NCBI RefSeq assembly: GCF_036711975.1
Contig: NC_091970.1
Location: 5,835,501 to 5,899,500, forward strand
DNA from: Onthophagus taurus
Taxonomy: Eukaryota > Arthropoda > Insecta > Coleoptera > Scarabaeidae
Direction of reading: 5' to 3'
DNA length: 64,000 bases
In this document: piece after piece, positions 31,183 to 42,792 of the stretch
Position numbering within the stretch: position 1 is the first letter of the stretch
How the letters are laid out: each line of letters begins with the position of its first letter
Position numbers and translations under genes: made by a program
Notes under the pieces: generated by a model
What the model was told of the DNA's origin: nothing
Database searches by the model: none
What the model saw: only the letters and a program-made list of their open reading frames with translations

Positions 31183-31271
31183 CGAAAGGTGCTCTTGGAA
31201 CACAGAAGAAGGAGAAGTAAACCAAATATATTTCGGATTAAAGGGATCAGATAAACAAATTTCTAAAAATA

Positions 31272-31800
31272 AAATATTTCTAAATATGACATCTAATTTT
31301 TGTAATTTCTGCCATTAATCCTCTTACGCAGATTCTGCGTTCAGAATCTGCTTGTTTTTGGCACACTCTTTCATTATTCACAAACTTTTTTCAAGGAATC
31401 CGTGTCTTGTATATTCTTTTTTTCATCAAACTTTGTGTTCTGCATCAATTTCTCTCTAGCAAACGAACATTCTGCCTTTGTGCTTCTTTAGCAGCTTTTA
31501 TATTCTAATTATGGTATTCTCTATTCTTCATATTTCTAAATATGACATCTAACTTTTGTGATTTCTGCCAATATTCTTCTTACATAGATTTAGAATCTTC
31601 ACTTTTTCATGTTTCACAAATTCTTTCAAGGACTCAATGTAATGTATTTTCTCTTCTTTATCAAATTTTCTGTTCCATTTTTACAAACTTTGTCTTTGTG
31701 CTCATTGTACCATCTCATCTTTTCTTCTTGTTTCATCTTGTCTCTAAAAATAAGACAAAAACCTCTTTTCTCTCTTCCTAGAATCTGTTATAGTCTATGT
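31272..31800. repeat. Two-copy tandem repeat, pyrimidine-rich
   Basis: TTTCTAAATATGACATCTAA, followed by TTTTTGTxATTTCTGCCA, occurs at about 31275 and again at about 31530. Later words (TTTCACAAATTCTTTCAAGG against ATTCACAAACTTTTTTCAAG) also match, giving a unit of about 255 bp. The stretch is strongly C/T-rich on this strand. Confidence 0.6.
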
Positions 31801-32398
31801 TATGATTTTTTCTTCTTAGTATGATTCTATTTCACTACTATATTTGTTTATGAATACGAGTTCTACGAAATCATGAGACCATTAAGAGGCAATTGAACTT
31901 TTTGAAAAAGATATTTTCCCTAAAAAACCTTCAAAGAGCACAAAGACGTAAATTTTTAATAAAAATTCACGAGTATAACAATAAAAACAAAACATATATT
32001 TTAAAACAATAATCATAAACAAAGAAGATAATTTTATGATTCATTTTTATAGGATGTTAAAGTTTAAATTTATGTTTACTCACGAAAACGACAAAAAGAA
32101 ACGTGTTATTTCGAAGTATTTACGACTGTTTTTGTCGTAATTTCCTCTTTGAATTAAAATTGTAATTGTAATTTAATTCACTTGATTATTTTGTAACAAC
32201 CAATAATTATACTTTCTTTTATTAGTACTTTCATTAAAAAAACATCATATTTGATGGAAACTTTAAAGCAAATAAAACAACGTGATCAATTTTAAAATCA
32301 CTTTAAATAGATCGTTATTTACAAATTTTATTATCAAACTTAACAACACTCTCTTACATAAAATATAAACTAAAAAATAAAGAAAAAAATAGTCTCTG
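31801..32398. other. Intergenic, 3' of the yellow-family gene
   Basis: AT-rich sequence without genes or clear repeats; the right end probably contains the 3' UTR of the yellow-family gene. Confidence 0.4.
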
Positions 32399-33820
32399 TT
32401 ACATTAGCGCAATAAAGCCGAAGGTCAAACTGAAAATAACGCAAAATCCGAATGTTGTTACTTGTAAATTTGTCGATGTTGACGTCATTTTCTTTATGGT
32501 TACGTCTTCGTTCTCGATTTCATTCATCTTAACATCGTTATTAGTCATCAAAATAACGTTTGGTTGATCGTTTTTGGATGTTACACTATCTTGGATTATG
32601 TAAGAGAAGCTTTCGTCGGGATAAACGTAACTTTTTCCGTTGGTGTAAGCTTTTAAAATGCGAAAATTGGGTTCTTCAATATCCATTTTTCCTTGGATGT
32701 ATTTTTGTAAGCTATTTGTTAACACAACGATGTTCCCTAAATCGTCAAAAGCGAAAGAATTTGGCCACTGAATGAATTTTTGATCACGCGCTATGACTTT
32801 TTGGGATGAAACGAAGGGTTGCGATGAATTCCATCGGATTATCGACGACGATGGGAGTAATCCGAAATACAAAATTCCTTTGTTGTCCATTTTCATCCCG
32901 TCGGTTTGGCCCCCTTTATTACCAACTTTGATTATTTCGCCGGTGAATTTTTTTCCGGCCATAAATGATTGATCTTTTAAAAAGTTTGTTTTAATCGAGT
33001 ATAAATTTGTGCTCGACATTGGGCAGAAAAATAAGAGGCGATTCGGGGTGTTATTAATTTTTGGGCTCAAAGCTAACCCCGCTATACTAATTGGGGTTGA
33101 AATTCGAATATCATCAACGGTAAATTCAATCGCTGATTCATCAGCTTTCATCGTTTCATCTTGGATTTTCCAAGATTTATCTTGTAGCCGCGAATAAACG
33201 ATTAAACCGGGTTCGATTCGGCTATTATCGGTGATATAAGCAAAATCATCATCGATAACGATATCATACAAAAAACTAACGTTCTTATTAGCCACTTCCG
33301 GTGGAAAAACATGGACCGATTCAACCGCGTTCATCTCCATGTTAAAAATAACCAATTTAGGATCACAAATAGTCGTGGGGTTTTTATTCAACGTGTTCGT
33401 TTTTCCACCATCGATGATCCACATTCGTTTCATTTGGTCAACAGCGACGTTTTGGACGTTTTGCAATGAGTTGCAATCGTTTAATTTGTTCATTTCCCAA
33501 CTTGGGAATGGTTCGATTAAAGGTTTTGATGTTGAATTAATCGGGATTCGTCCCAAAGTAATCGGGACTCCAAATTTCATCCTTGGTAGCGCTAAATAAT
33601 AATAATCTTCGTAATAATTTATTCCGGCCATTAAAACGTTTTGAGGGATGTATTCGCCTCGGGTTAACGCGGATCTCAACGTGTTAAAATCGGGCCATGT
33701 GAAATTAATGTATTTCCATTCTTTGATTACTCGAAAACGTTCCGGGGGAAGTTGACCGAATCCACTTTGAATTAACACATAAAAATTGCACAACAAGAAA
33801 CTAATTTTTAAAAGTAACAT
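32399..33820 (-). CDS. Yellow/major royal jelly protein family, intronless
   Basis: Yellow-family proteins are secreted six-bladed beta-propellers, some acting in melanin synthesis. This is one open exon of 473 residues. Residues 1-22 form a signal peptide (MLLLKISFLLCNFYVLIQSG). The MRJP domain follows, with EWKYINFTWP near the start, NVQNVAVDQMKRMWIIDGG, YDIVIDDDFAYITDNS, GGQTDGMKMDNKGILYFG and WPNSFAFDDLGNIVVLTNSL. Several NxS/T glycosylation sites are present. The C-terminus is unusual: after a polar TSTSTN stretch it ends in about 20 hydrophobic residues, like a GPI-attachment signal or a membrane anchor. I cannot assign the subfamily by eye. A CATAAATA-like box lies about 70 bp upstream on the minus strand. 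Most yellow genes have introns, so a single exon suggests retroposition or intron loss. Confidence 0.92.
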   Translation of the reverse strand: MLLLKISFLLCNFYVLIQSGFGQLPPERFRVIKEWKYINFTWPDFNTLRSALTRGEYIPQNVLMAGINYYEDYYYLALPRMKFGVPITLGRIPINSTSKPLIEPFPSWEMNKLNDCNSLQNVQNVAVDQMKRMWIIDGGKTNTLNKNPTTICDPKLVIFNMEMNAVESVHVFPPEVANKNVSFLYDIVIDDDFAYITDNSRIEPGLIVYSRLQDKSWKIQDETMKADESAIEFTVDDIRISTPISIAGLALSPKINNTPNRLLFFCPMSSTNLYSIKTNFLKDQSFMAGKKFTGEIIKVGNKGGQTDGMKMDNKGILYFGLLPSSSIIRWNSSQPFVSSQKVIARDQKFIQWPNSFAFDDLGNIVVLTNSLQKYIQGKMDIEEPNFRILKAYTNGKSYVYPDESFSYIIQDSVTSKNDQPNVILMTNNDVKMNEIENEDVTIKKMTSTSTNLQVTTFGFCVIFSLTFGFIALM

Positions 33821-34416
33821 TTTTTTAATAATTGTGTGGTTATTGGAGAGTTAAAGTTTAAACTGGACCGTGGAAGGTTTTTAACAGGTGTATTTATGCC
33901 TATTTTTTTTATTGACGCAAAAAGGAAGGATGGACGATGGTCTACCTTGAATCATCGCGACTCTAAAAACGGTGGTAGGGAGAAAACGTATGATATTTTT
34001 TTTTTAAACAACGTTTCTAATTTTTCATGCATCGAGCGACTTAAACGAGTTATAAAAATGCTAAATGAAATGGGGAAAACGTATTTAAACGATTGTTTGT
34101 TTACTAATATCTCCTTGAGGTTTTAAATCGAATTAAAACTGAGTAAGAATCGAATGCGGTTAGGTTACATTCAATGTTTTTTTTTAACGACCTTTAAATG
34201 CATCATTTGGTTCGATTTTTCTTTTTATGGGACGAGGTTAAAAGAATTTGTTGTAAAAAATGTTGATTTGCCAAAAATAATTATTGTGAACTTTGTACGT
34301 TAAGTGTTAAATTATGAAATCAAAGGATATTTAGAAACACCTGTAGTATAATGTGTGTAAAATGGTTAAAGGAAAAAGCTCCTGATGATGACGTTATTCG
34401 TAAAAATGCGAAATAC
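33821..34416. other. Upstream region of the yellow-family gene
   Basis: Probable promoter near 33821-33950; no other feature. The 96-codon plus-strand frame at 33836-34126 has no recognisable content. Confidence 0.35.
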
Positions 34417-35505
34417 AGGGTGTCTCACGTAACTGGTTCGTTAGAACTTTTTTAGGTGCCACTATTCGTAGAGGTTTGAAATTTTGGTAGCATGGGTTGT
34501 TCATTCTAAACTTTCAATCTAAAATATTTTCAAGATGGCCACCACTTACGGTCTACCGGAAGTAGACCACAACTTCGTTATTTTAAATGGAATGCTATAG
34601 TTTTTATTACACCTTTCAATTATACATAAAAAAATATGTTGACTTTGATAAAAGTTGTTGGTACCTACCATTTTTTGTTTTCGAGTTATTTTGATGCTAA
34701 GCTTTTTTTTGGCAAATTTCACCATGCTCTTTAAAAGCCTATATCTCAGCTAACGTTCATTAAAAAGAACCTCTAAATTGGCACGATTACTCTTCAGATG
34801 TTGCCAAATAGATTGTCATTTCTTGTATCAGAGTATCTTATACAGGCTGGTCAAAAATTGAATTACCGTTTCTCCATATTCAATGACTAGAAAGTCGAAA
34901 ATTTTAAATGGAACACCCCGTATTTTTTTACCCTATCAGAAAGGGAATTTAATTCTCTACAAATTATCTATAAACATTCCTATACCTATTTATTATAGTT
35001 TCCCTGATATCCCAATAGTCCCAATATCAGGGAAACTACAATAAATAGGTATAGGAATGTTTATAGATAATTTGTAGAGAATTAAATTCCCTTTCTGATA
35101 GAGTAAAGAAATATGGACCGTTCCGTTTAAAATTTTCTACTTTCTCGCAATTGAATATTGAGAAACAATAATTCAATTTTTGACCAGCCTGTATAAGATT
35201 CTCTGATACAACAAATGACAATCTATTTGGCAGCATCTGTAGAGTAGTCGTGCCAATGCAGAGCTTTTTTGAACGATCGTTAGCTAAGATATGGGCTTTT
35301 AAAGAGCATGGTGAAATTTGCCAAAAAACACTTAAAATCAAAATAACTCGAAAACAAACTTCCGGTAGACCGAAAGTGGTGGCCATCTTGAAAATATTTT
35401 AGATCGAAAGTTTAGAATGAACAACCCATGCTACCAAAATTTCAAACCACTACGAATAGTGGAACCTTAAAAAGTTCTAACGAACCAGTTACGTGAGACA
35501 CCCTG
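34417..35505. mobile_element. Foldback element, copy 1 (1089 bp)
   Basis: The ends CAGGGTGTCTCACGTAACTG on both strands are flanked by TA. The inverted arms are about 540 bp each and meet around 35007, where CCCTGATAT and its complement flank a 13-nt spacer. The arms include nested words such as ACAGGCTGGTCAAAAATTG and AAATGGAACAxxCCGT. No coding frame is supported; short frames inside are artefacts of the arms. Confidence 0.88.
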
Positions 35506-35714
35506 TATATATAATGTCAAATATGATAGCACCGTGAACCGTGATAGATCATATTTTACTCTCAACTATTTCTGTCTAAGATATATTTTAATTGCCTAGA
35601 AAAAGATGGAGATAGTCTCAAGTAGTGATGGAACGGATATTGGTTTTTCGAAAAACCGGATGCCGGATATCCGATTATTCGGCATATCTATCCGGCCATT
35701 ATGGTTATAATTTC

Positions 35715-35970
35715 AAAGTATATAGGTCCCGCAATTCTCTTCGTTAATTCGGGTCTATCCATCTTCTTGGGAGTCCCTCCGTACTGCGTTTTGTAATTCT
35801 TAGCCGCCAGTAAGTCAACTTTGTTCTCCATCTAGGGTGGTCTTGCTATTATGTCCAAGACGCCATTTCTTCCTTGGAAATCATTCTTTTCTGATTCTAT
35901 CTCTTAGGTTGATACCAAGCGTAGCTCGCTCTTGCTCTCTGCACATTTAACTGGTTTACACTTTTTTTTG
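35715..35970 (-). mobile_element. LINE remnant, 3' end of reverse-transcriptase ORF
   Basis: On the minus strand the frame reads KWRLGHNSKTTLDGE and, in an adjacent frame, WRTKLTYWRLRITKRS and PRRWIDPN. These resemble the W(A)GHxxR...WxxKxxxWRP...GRPxxRWxD signature near the end of RTE-like LINE proteins. The frame is disrupted and only about 80 codons survive. Confidence 0.6.
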
Positions 35971-36014
35971 TAACTACATTTTTGTCATTTTTACCATGAT
36001 TGCCAATCCGTATA

Positions 36015-37231
36015 CAGGGTGTCTCAGGTAACTGGTTCGTTAGAACTTTTTTAGGTTCCAGTATTCGTACAGTTTTGAAATTTTGGTAGTATGGGTTGTT
36101 CAGTCAGAACTTTTGATCTAAAATATTTTCAAGATGGCTGCCACTTCCGGTTTACCGGAAGTAGACCATAACTTCGTTATTTTAAATGGAATGCTATAGT
36201 TTTTATTACACCTTTTATTGTACGTAAAAAAATATGTTGACTTTCATAAAAGTTATTGGTACCTAGCGTTTTTCGTTTTCGAGTTATTTTGATTTTAAGA
36301 TTTTTTTGGCAAATTTCACCATGCTCTTGAAAACCCTATATCCCAATCAACGTTCTTTCAAAAAAGCTCTAAATTGGCACGATTACTCTTCAGTTGCTGT
36401 CAAATAGATTGTCATATATTGTATCAGAATATCTTATACAGGCTGGTCAAAAATTGAATTACCGTTTCTACATATTCAATGGGGAAAAAGTGCATGTTTT
36501 AATAAATTTCGCAATATGAGGCAAACTACAATAAATAGGTATGAGAATGTTTATAGATAATTTGTAGAGAATTAAATTCTCTTCCTGATAGGCTAAAAAA
36601 ATATTCCTGCATTTCCTACATGTTTTGATAAATTTACGAATATGAGAGAAACTACAATAAATAGGTAGAGAAATGTTTATAGATAAATTGTAGAGAATTA
36701 AATTCCCTTTCGTGTAGGCTAATAAAAAATGGGGCGTTCCATTTAAAATTTTCGACTTTCTCGCCATTGAATATGGAGAAATAGTAATTCAATTTTTGAC
36801 CAGCCTGTATAAGATACTCCGATACAACAAATGACAATCTATTTGACAACATCTGAAGAGTAATCGTGCCAACGTAGATCTTTTTTGAATGAACGTTGGC
36901 TGAGATATGAAGTTTTAAAGAGCATGTTGAAATTTACCAAAAAAAGCTTAAAACCAAAATAACTCGAAAACGAAAAACACTAGGTACCAATAACTTTTAT
37001 CAAAGTCAACCTATTTTTTTACGTACAATTAAACGGTGTAATAAAAACTATAGCATTCCATTTAAAATAGCGAAGTTATGGTCTACTTCCGGTAGACCAA
37101 AAGTGGCGGCCATCTTGAAAATATTTTAGATCGAAAGTTCCGAATGAACAACCCATGCTACCAAAATTTCAAATCTCTACGAATAGTGGAACCTGAAAAA
37201 GTTCTAACGAACCAGTTACGTGAGACACCTG
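36015..37231. mobile_element. Foldback element, copy 2 (1217 bp)
   Basis: This is the same family as the element at 34417-35505, with CAGGGTGTCTCA ends and TA flanks; the right end has lost one C (ACACCTG). The centre differs from copy 1, with a direct repeat of AAACTACAATAAATAGGTA at about 36523 and 36648. Arms carry the same nested words. The two copies lie only 509 bp apart in the same orientation. Confidence 0.85.
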
Positions 37232-38297
37232 TATATTACTAGTATATTATACTTGAAGAGACAACGGGAAATGTGTGAAATATATATTTTTACAAAATCA
37301 AGGATTTGGTATAGCAATAATGTCCAGAAAAGATGTTATGTAGAGAATTAGCTGAAAAAATCATACAAACGAGAGCTATCTAATAATAATTATAGTCACA
37401 CATGTATGTATTGATACTACTGGTTTCGAAGATCCATCTTCAGGAATTTTTTCCTAAATTTTATATAAAGTATCATTCAGAATATATCAAAATTCTTGTT
37501 CTTATTAGGTTTTAACAAAGAGTATGTATTGGTTTCTTTAAAATTGAAAGAAGTCTCTGTTTACAGAACGATGAACTCTTTTTGTTCGTTTTAACTGTAT
37601 ATCACCCACATAAAAATAGTAAAAAAAGCACGTGTTCGTTTTTAAGAGGAGAATATACCAATTCCGCCAGGTGTACGGTTTTTAATACCAGGTGCGCGTA
37701 GATAAAAAAATAAATCGACCCTCATTTCGCGACCAGTAGACCGTGGACAAGTGTTCTGCTGCGTTATCAAGCTCGAAAATTATTTAAAAAATTAAACTAA
37801 TCATAAATTCCGCAAGATTATTACGCAAGAATTATAAATAAAAATACCATCAGCTGATGACAATCGTTTAAAAAATGGTCACCGCATGCATCCTTTTAAC
37901 ATAATTCTTCGGGTTTAAAACCGAGTCGTGTTCCACGCGTTCAAGGTGAATCTTTATGACTCAAAGAAACATTCAAAAAGAAAACAAATAAAGATTAAAA
38001 CATTGATTCATCATTTAAAAAATCCTTTTTTAACATTTTAAGATATAATTCAAAAACAATGATAATAACACGTGTTTAGAACAAAAAGTTACGTAAAGAT
38101 GGTTTCTCAAGAAAATTAATTGATTTAATTTAGTGTGAAATTTAATCTTTATCCAGGAATTAGTTTTAATAAAAAATTTTTAATTTATATAATCACTTCC
38201 GGTTTATTAATTAAAAAAACATAGTTGTCATTTTTTGACGTTTTCATAACTTTACCATTTCATACTCTTTTTTATTAATTATTTTTATTAAAAAAAA
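37232..38297. other. Intergenic, upstream of CEP112-like gene
   Basis: AT-rich with no gene or repeat that I can support. The last few hundred bases probably hold the CEP112-like promoter. Confidence 0.4.
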
Positions 38298-40453
38298 ATG
38301 GATCCTGCTCGAAAAGCAGAAGATAATTTGGATATAGAGTATTTAAATACATTAAGAAACATCAAACCTTACATCACTTGTATCATGAATAACCATTACA
38401 TCGAATTAGTTCGAGTTTGGTTGGAAAAATTAAGCGATACCAAAGTAGAAAACAAAACTCTTCGAAACGAGTATTTAGTCGAATTGGGAAAACAAATTGT
38501 CAGTGGCGTTTTTGTGGAGCCATTTGTTGACCCCCCATCACCTGGCGCATTACCCCCTTTTAAAACGAACTGGAAAAATCAAGTTTTGAAATAATAATTA
38601 AAAAATCAAATTTATTTAATGAATTTATTCTTGTTTTTAGAGTATCGAAGTGACTAAAGATAGTAATAATCCTTGGGTACAATCGGTTAATAAGCAAGAG
38701 GAGAAATTAGAATCAAACCAACAAAAAAAATCGGCCCAAGAAAGATTAAACGAAGTCCGCGAGAACATTACGAAAATTTCCAAAGATTTAAACGTAAAAA
38801 ATCGAAACTTAAAAAAGAAAAAAAGCAAAACTAAAAAGCAACACAACATCCACACAGTAAATAACCAAATTTCTTACACCAACGAAGAATGGATCACCCC
38901 AATGGGATATTACGAAGGCCAACAAAAAAACGATTACTTCCCAGTCAAAGTAATAAAAAGAAATCAAAATCAAGATGACGAAAGTTCGTGGATGGATGTA
39001 ACTGATAATTTAAGTACAACGTTAACTATTTTTGGTTCAGGTGATGCCACGCCGAGAATTTACGATGTTAACGAAGCTTTGCATCTCCGAGAAGCGTACG
39101 AACAAAAAATCGCGAGTTTAATGGAAATGATTCAAGACTTGAAAGATGAAAATAACGTCTTAAATCAACACGTTGATAAATACGAGAAAGATTTGAAAAA
39201 TAATAAAGGTGAAACGAGCATTTTTAATTTGGCCACTGAGGTGGAATGTTTAAAAACGCGCCTACAAGAGTTGGTTGATATTAAAACGTCGTTGCAAAAT
39301 AATAAGTATAATGTTATTTCTGAGTGGCAAAATGCGGTTATGACGTTGCAAAAAAAGTTGGGGTTGTTGCAGAAACGGTATAATGAATTGAAGGCGGATA
39401 ATAATGTTTTGATTAAAAAATTGGACGATTTTGATGTTGAAAGACGCAAGGTAAGAAATTTTCTTTTTCAATCTGATAATATTGAACAAAATCAATTATA
39501 ATGATTGAGAGATATCAGGTATGTTGTTTACCAACGGTTATAATAATGAAAAAAATATTGAGGAGGACCAGGGATGTTAGAAAAGATGTTGAAAGAGGCA
39601 AGGGTCAATTTATGCTAATTTTTTAATTTTTCTTTAAGGAACTTACAAGTCAAAAACAAAAAATGATTGAATTTCACGGTAGAGAAACAGATATGCTTAA
39701 AGAGGTACACGCAAGAGCAATAACCGAATTAGAATCAAAATTTAATCAAACAATGTTAGATTTAGAACTAGAATATTCGAAAAAAATGAACGATTTAAGA
39801 GAATCCCACGAGAATCGTCTATCCACAATCAAAGATGAATTCGATCATAGAAATAATCATATTATTTCCGAGTACGAAACAAAATTAAGATATTTTAAAG
39901 CGCAATACGAAGAAAGATTGAATCAAAAAGACGTTGAAATTGAAAAATTGGAACAATTACTTCAAGAACAGTGTTTTAGGATGCAGGAAGAGGTGCAAAC
40001 GATTCGGAATCAAATTGAGTCGAATATGTCTAATAGCAGTGATTCTTATATTGAGAAAATAAATTTTTTGCAAAAGTGTATAATAAAAATGGAAAAGTTG
40101 TATCAAAAATCGGAAAAGGAAAATGCTAAACAGTTAACGAAGCTTAGAAAAGAATTGGATTATAAAACGAAAACGAACCAAGTAGTTAAAGTTATTTTAA
40201 TTTGAAATATGATTCAAAGATTATTAATTTTGCGTCGTTTTAGTTGGCTTTGACGACTCAAAAGGCCGAATTATTAGCCAGCACTCTGGATGGTAAGCAA
40301 ACTGAAGTTGAAAAAATTTTTGCTGAACTCGAGGATCATTATAGAAGTATTATAATTGAGCAACAAAGAAAAAATATGGACGAAAAGAGGAGGGATGCCA
40401 AAATGATTGAAGATTTAAAAAACGAACTTATTAAATATAAAGGCTGTTTTTAA
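38298..40453 (+). CDS. CEP112-like centrosomal coiled-coil protein
   Basis: Exons 38298-38582, 38641-39450, 39639-40181 and 40244-40453 join in phase 0 at every junction to give 615 residues. Residues 1-90 resemble the DUF4485 domain (DIEYLNTLRNIKPYI, GALPPF) that opens CEP112/CCDC46, a centrosome component. A Lys-rich linker (SKTKKQHN) follows. From about 245 to the end lie long coiled coils (YEQKIASLMEMIQDLKDEN, EKLEQLLQEQ, NMDEKRRDAKMIEDLKNEL). Human CEP112 is about 950 residues, so this protein is shorter, as insect versions may be. The first intron's donor reads GTTTTG rather than GTAAG, yet it is the only GT that keeps phase before the in-frame stop. The 3' end is followed by tandem repeats. 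Confidence 0.75.
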
Positions 40454-40535
40454 ATTAAACTTTGTTATTATTATAAATCACAAGATGAAGGATCTAACCT
40501 AAAAATTTTTTTTAATAAAATTAAGCATAAAATAA

Positions 40536-41515
40536 TAAAAATATACGAATTAGCTTATATGTTGTGTTAATTCATTTAAATAGAGTGATTTTGTATTAGT
40601 TATTGTAAAAATTTAAAAAGAATCTTACCAAAAACCGTTTAAAACACCCCTTTGAAGTTGAAAAGATTATCTCTTAGTTCAACACCTATAAACAAATAAA
40701 AACGACAAATAAATAGTTATCAATGATGAAATTGTGGTGTTAAGTTAACAAAATCGCCCTCAAACCTTTCAATTAAATATTATTTTCATTTAAAACTTTA
40801 TAAAAACTTTTCATGTCAAACACTCGCTTTCATTATTAGCGCCATCTATTTTTACAAATATAAATTAAAACAATAAAAAAAATATATACGAATTAGTATA
40901 TATGTTGTGCTTATTATTTAAATAATGTGTTTTTCTACGAATTATTGAAGAAATTTAAAAAGAATCTTACCAAAAATCGTTTAAACGTCCCCCTTGAAGT
41001 TGAGATGATTTCATTACTAGCGCCATCTATTTATATAAATTGAAACGAGAACAAATAAAAATTAAAATAAATTAATAATTTTTATTAATAAAAAGAAGAG
41101 TATTAATAAGAACAAGAAAGAAAATACTTTTACTACTACTATTATTTAATAGTAATGAAATATTTAATCGAACACTCACTTTCATTATTAGCACCATCTA
41201 TTTATATAAATATAAACTAAAACAATAAAAAGATATACGAATTAATCTATATGTTGTATTAATTTAATTAAATAATGTGACTTTATATTAATTATTGTAA
41301 AAATTTAAAAAGAATCTTACCAAAAATCCTTTAAACGTCCCCCTTGAAGTTGAGATGATTTCATCACTGGCGCCATCTATTTATATAAATTGAAACGAGA
41401 ACAAATAAAAATTTAAATAAATTAATAATTATTATTAATAAAAAGAAGGGTATTAATAAGAACAAAAAAGAAAATACTTTTAAATAATAGTAATCAAATA
41501 TTTAATCGGGATGAT
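40536..41515. repeat. Three-copy tandem repeat, about 345-bp unit
   Basis: The words TATACGAATTA, TATATGTTGTxxT, AATTTAAAAAGAATCTTACC and CCCCTTGAAGTTGA recur in the same order at about 40545, 40888 and 41234. Copies 2 and 3 are the most alike and include GCGCCATCTATTTATATAAA. A related GCGCCATCT also precedes copy 2 at 40838. Confidence 0.8.
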
Positions 41516-41589
41516 CTGAATTGATCGGTTTAGGAACGTCATTTTTGATTTGATTGAAAATTATAGTGTAGTTAATTCTAAACGCGATT

Positions 41590-42000
41590 CTTTCTAATTT
41601 TAGGTGTACAGTTGGTTCTAATGATCTAAAACTAGCACTGAACAATAATTAAAACTAGAACTAGCAGTCTAGTTTACTACTTACTTACGTGCAGCTAAAC
41701 CTAAATGATTCTAGTTCTAGGTATAGTGTTAGTTCTACTTTACCTAGAAAGTTTATGATTTAGTCGTGCGTCTTCAGACTAGAATCTTTCTATTTCTTGG
41801 ACTAGTGTTGGTTTTAAGTATAGTGCTAATTTTAATGAATGTTTCTACTCCAGATACAAAGTTTAGTATTTGTTATAACATAAAAACAAAGTTGGTAACA
41901 TTGAAAATTTTTTATTTTTCAAAAAAAAAAATTTTAATTAAAAAGAAAAACAATAATGTGATATACATTATCTTGATATACAAAATTTGTCATTTTTTAT
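41590..42000. repeat. Copy of CTAGTTCTAG-rich dispersed family
   Basis: Words ATTCTAGTTCTAGGTATAGT and GTGCGTCTTCAGAC match the flank of the FoxJ1 intron insertion (25690-25800). No coding capacity. It is a fragment, without clear ends. Confidence 0.55.
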
Positions 42001-42792
42001 TTTAAACTAAACTAGAAGAGAAACCTACAAGTACATAATGGCCTAATACCACATTTAAACATGGTTATTCTTTCTTTATAGTACATTAAATGATCTACAT
42101 AAATCCACTAAATCATCGAATATATTTACAAGGGATTTTTTCATCCTAACATCATCATCATCATAATCGTCAATTATACAAAGTATGTTCATCAATTAAA
42201 TACACAAAAAGAAGACGATTTTTTTTTGAGTTTTGTATAAAAAAATAAATTCATTACAACAATTAAATCTTATTTAATAGTTTTTTTTTGTTTATTTTGT
42301 TTTTAAAGCACTCTGTAAAGTTTTAATGATTTATTTTTTTTAATTTTTCTCAGCACAATTTAATTAAGCCTTATTTATATTCTTTTTTTTGTTATTTTAT
42401 CGTTATTTTCTGACAAAGCCTTCTTTTTTTTGTACAAAACACATTCATTTATAAATTATAAGTTAATTAATAAATAATAATGTGTTAATTAACTATTTTT
42501 TTTTAATTTTAAATTAAAATTAAAGATATGTATTTTCTTTAATTATTATTATTAATTTTTTGCAAATTTTTTGATAAAATAAAGTCATTAACACCAACCC
42601 AAATAAAAAAAAGGTAATACAACAATACTGCGCTTACTCAACGACAAAAAAAAACATATTAAAAAATTAATTTCACTCATCCAAGCTCAATAGATAAAAT
42701 ATGAGTTCTTCGCTCATCCGCACTAGAACGTGTATTAAGAATATCGTCCCAAACATCATCTGGTAGCGACACTGACGGCACCCGATTGAATC
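42001..42792. other. Atg18 3' flank
   Basis: Very AT-rich, with T-runs, and probably containing the Atg18 3' UTR. No repeats or genes that I can support. Confidence 0.4.

Noticed and set aside
35625-35712. Possible hAT transposon end (TAGTGATGGAACGGATAT with CCGGATATCCG words)
   Set aside because: Only one end is visible, with no matching inverted end, target duplication or transposase, so I cannot support an element.
34417-37231. Several open frames of 60-116 codons inside the foldback elements
   Set aside because: They repeat because the arms are inverted copies; the translations show no protein family.
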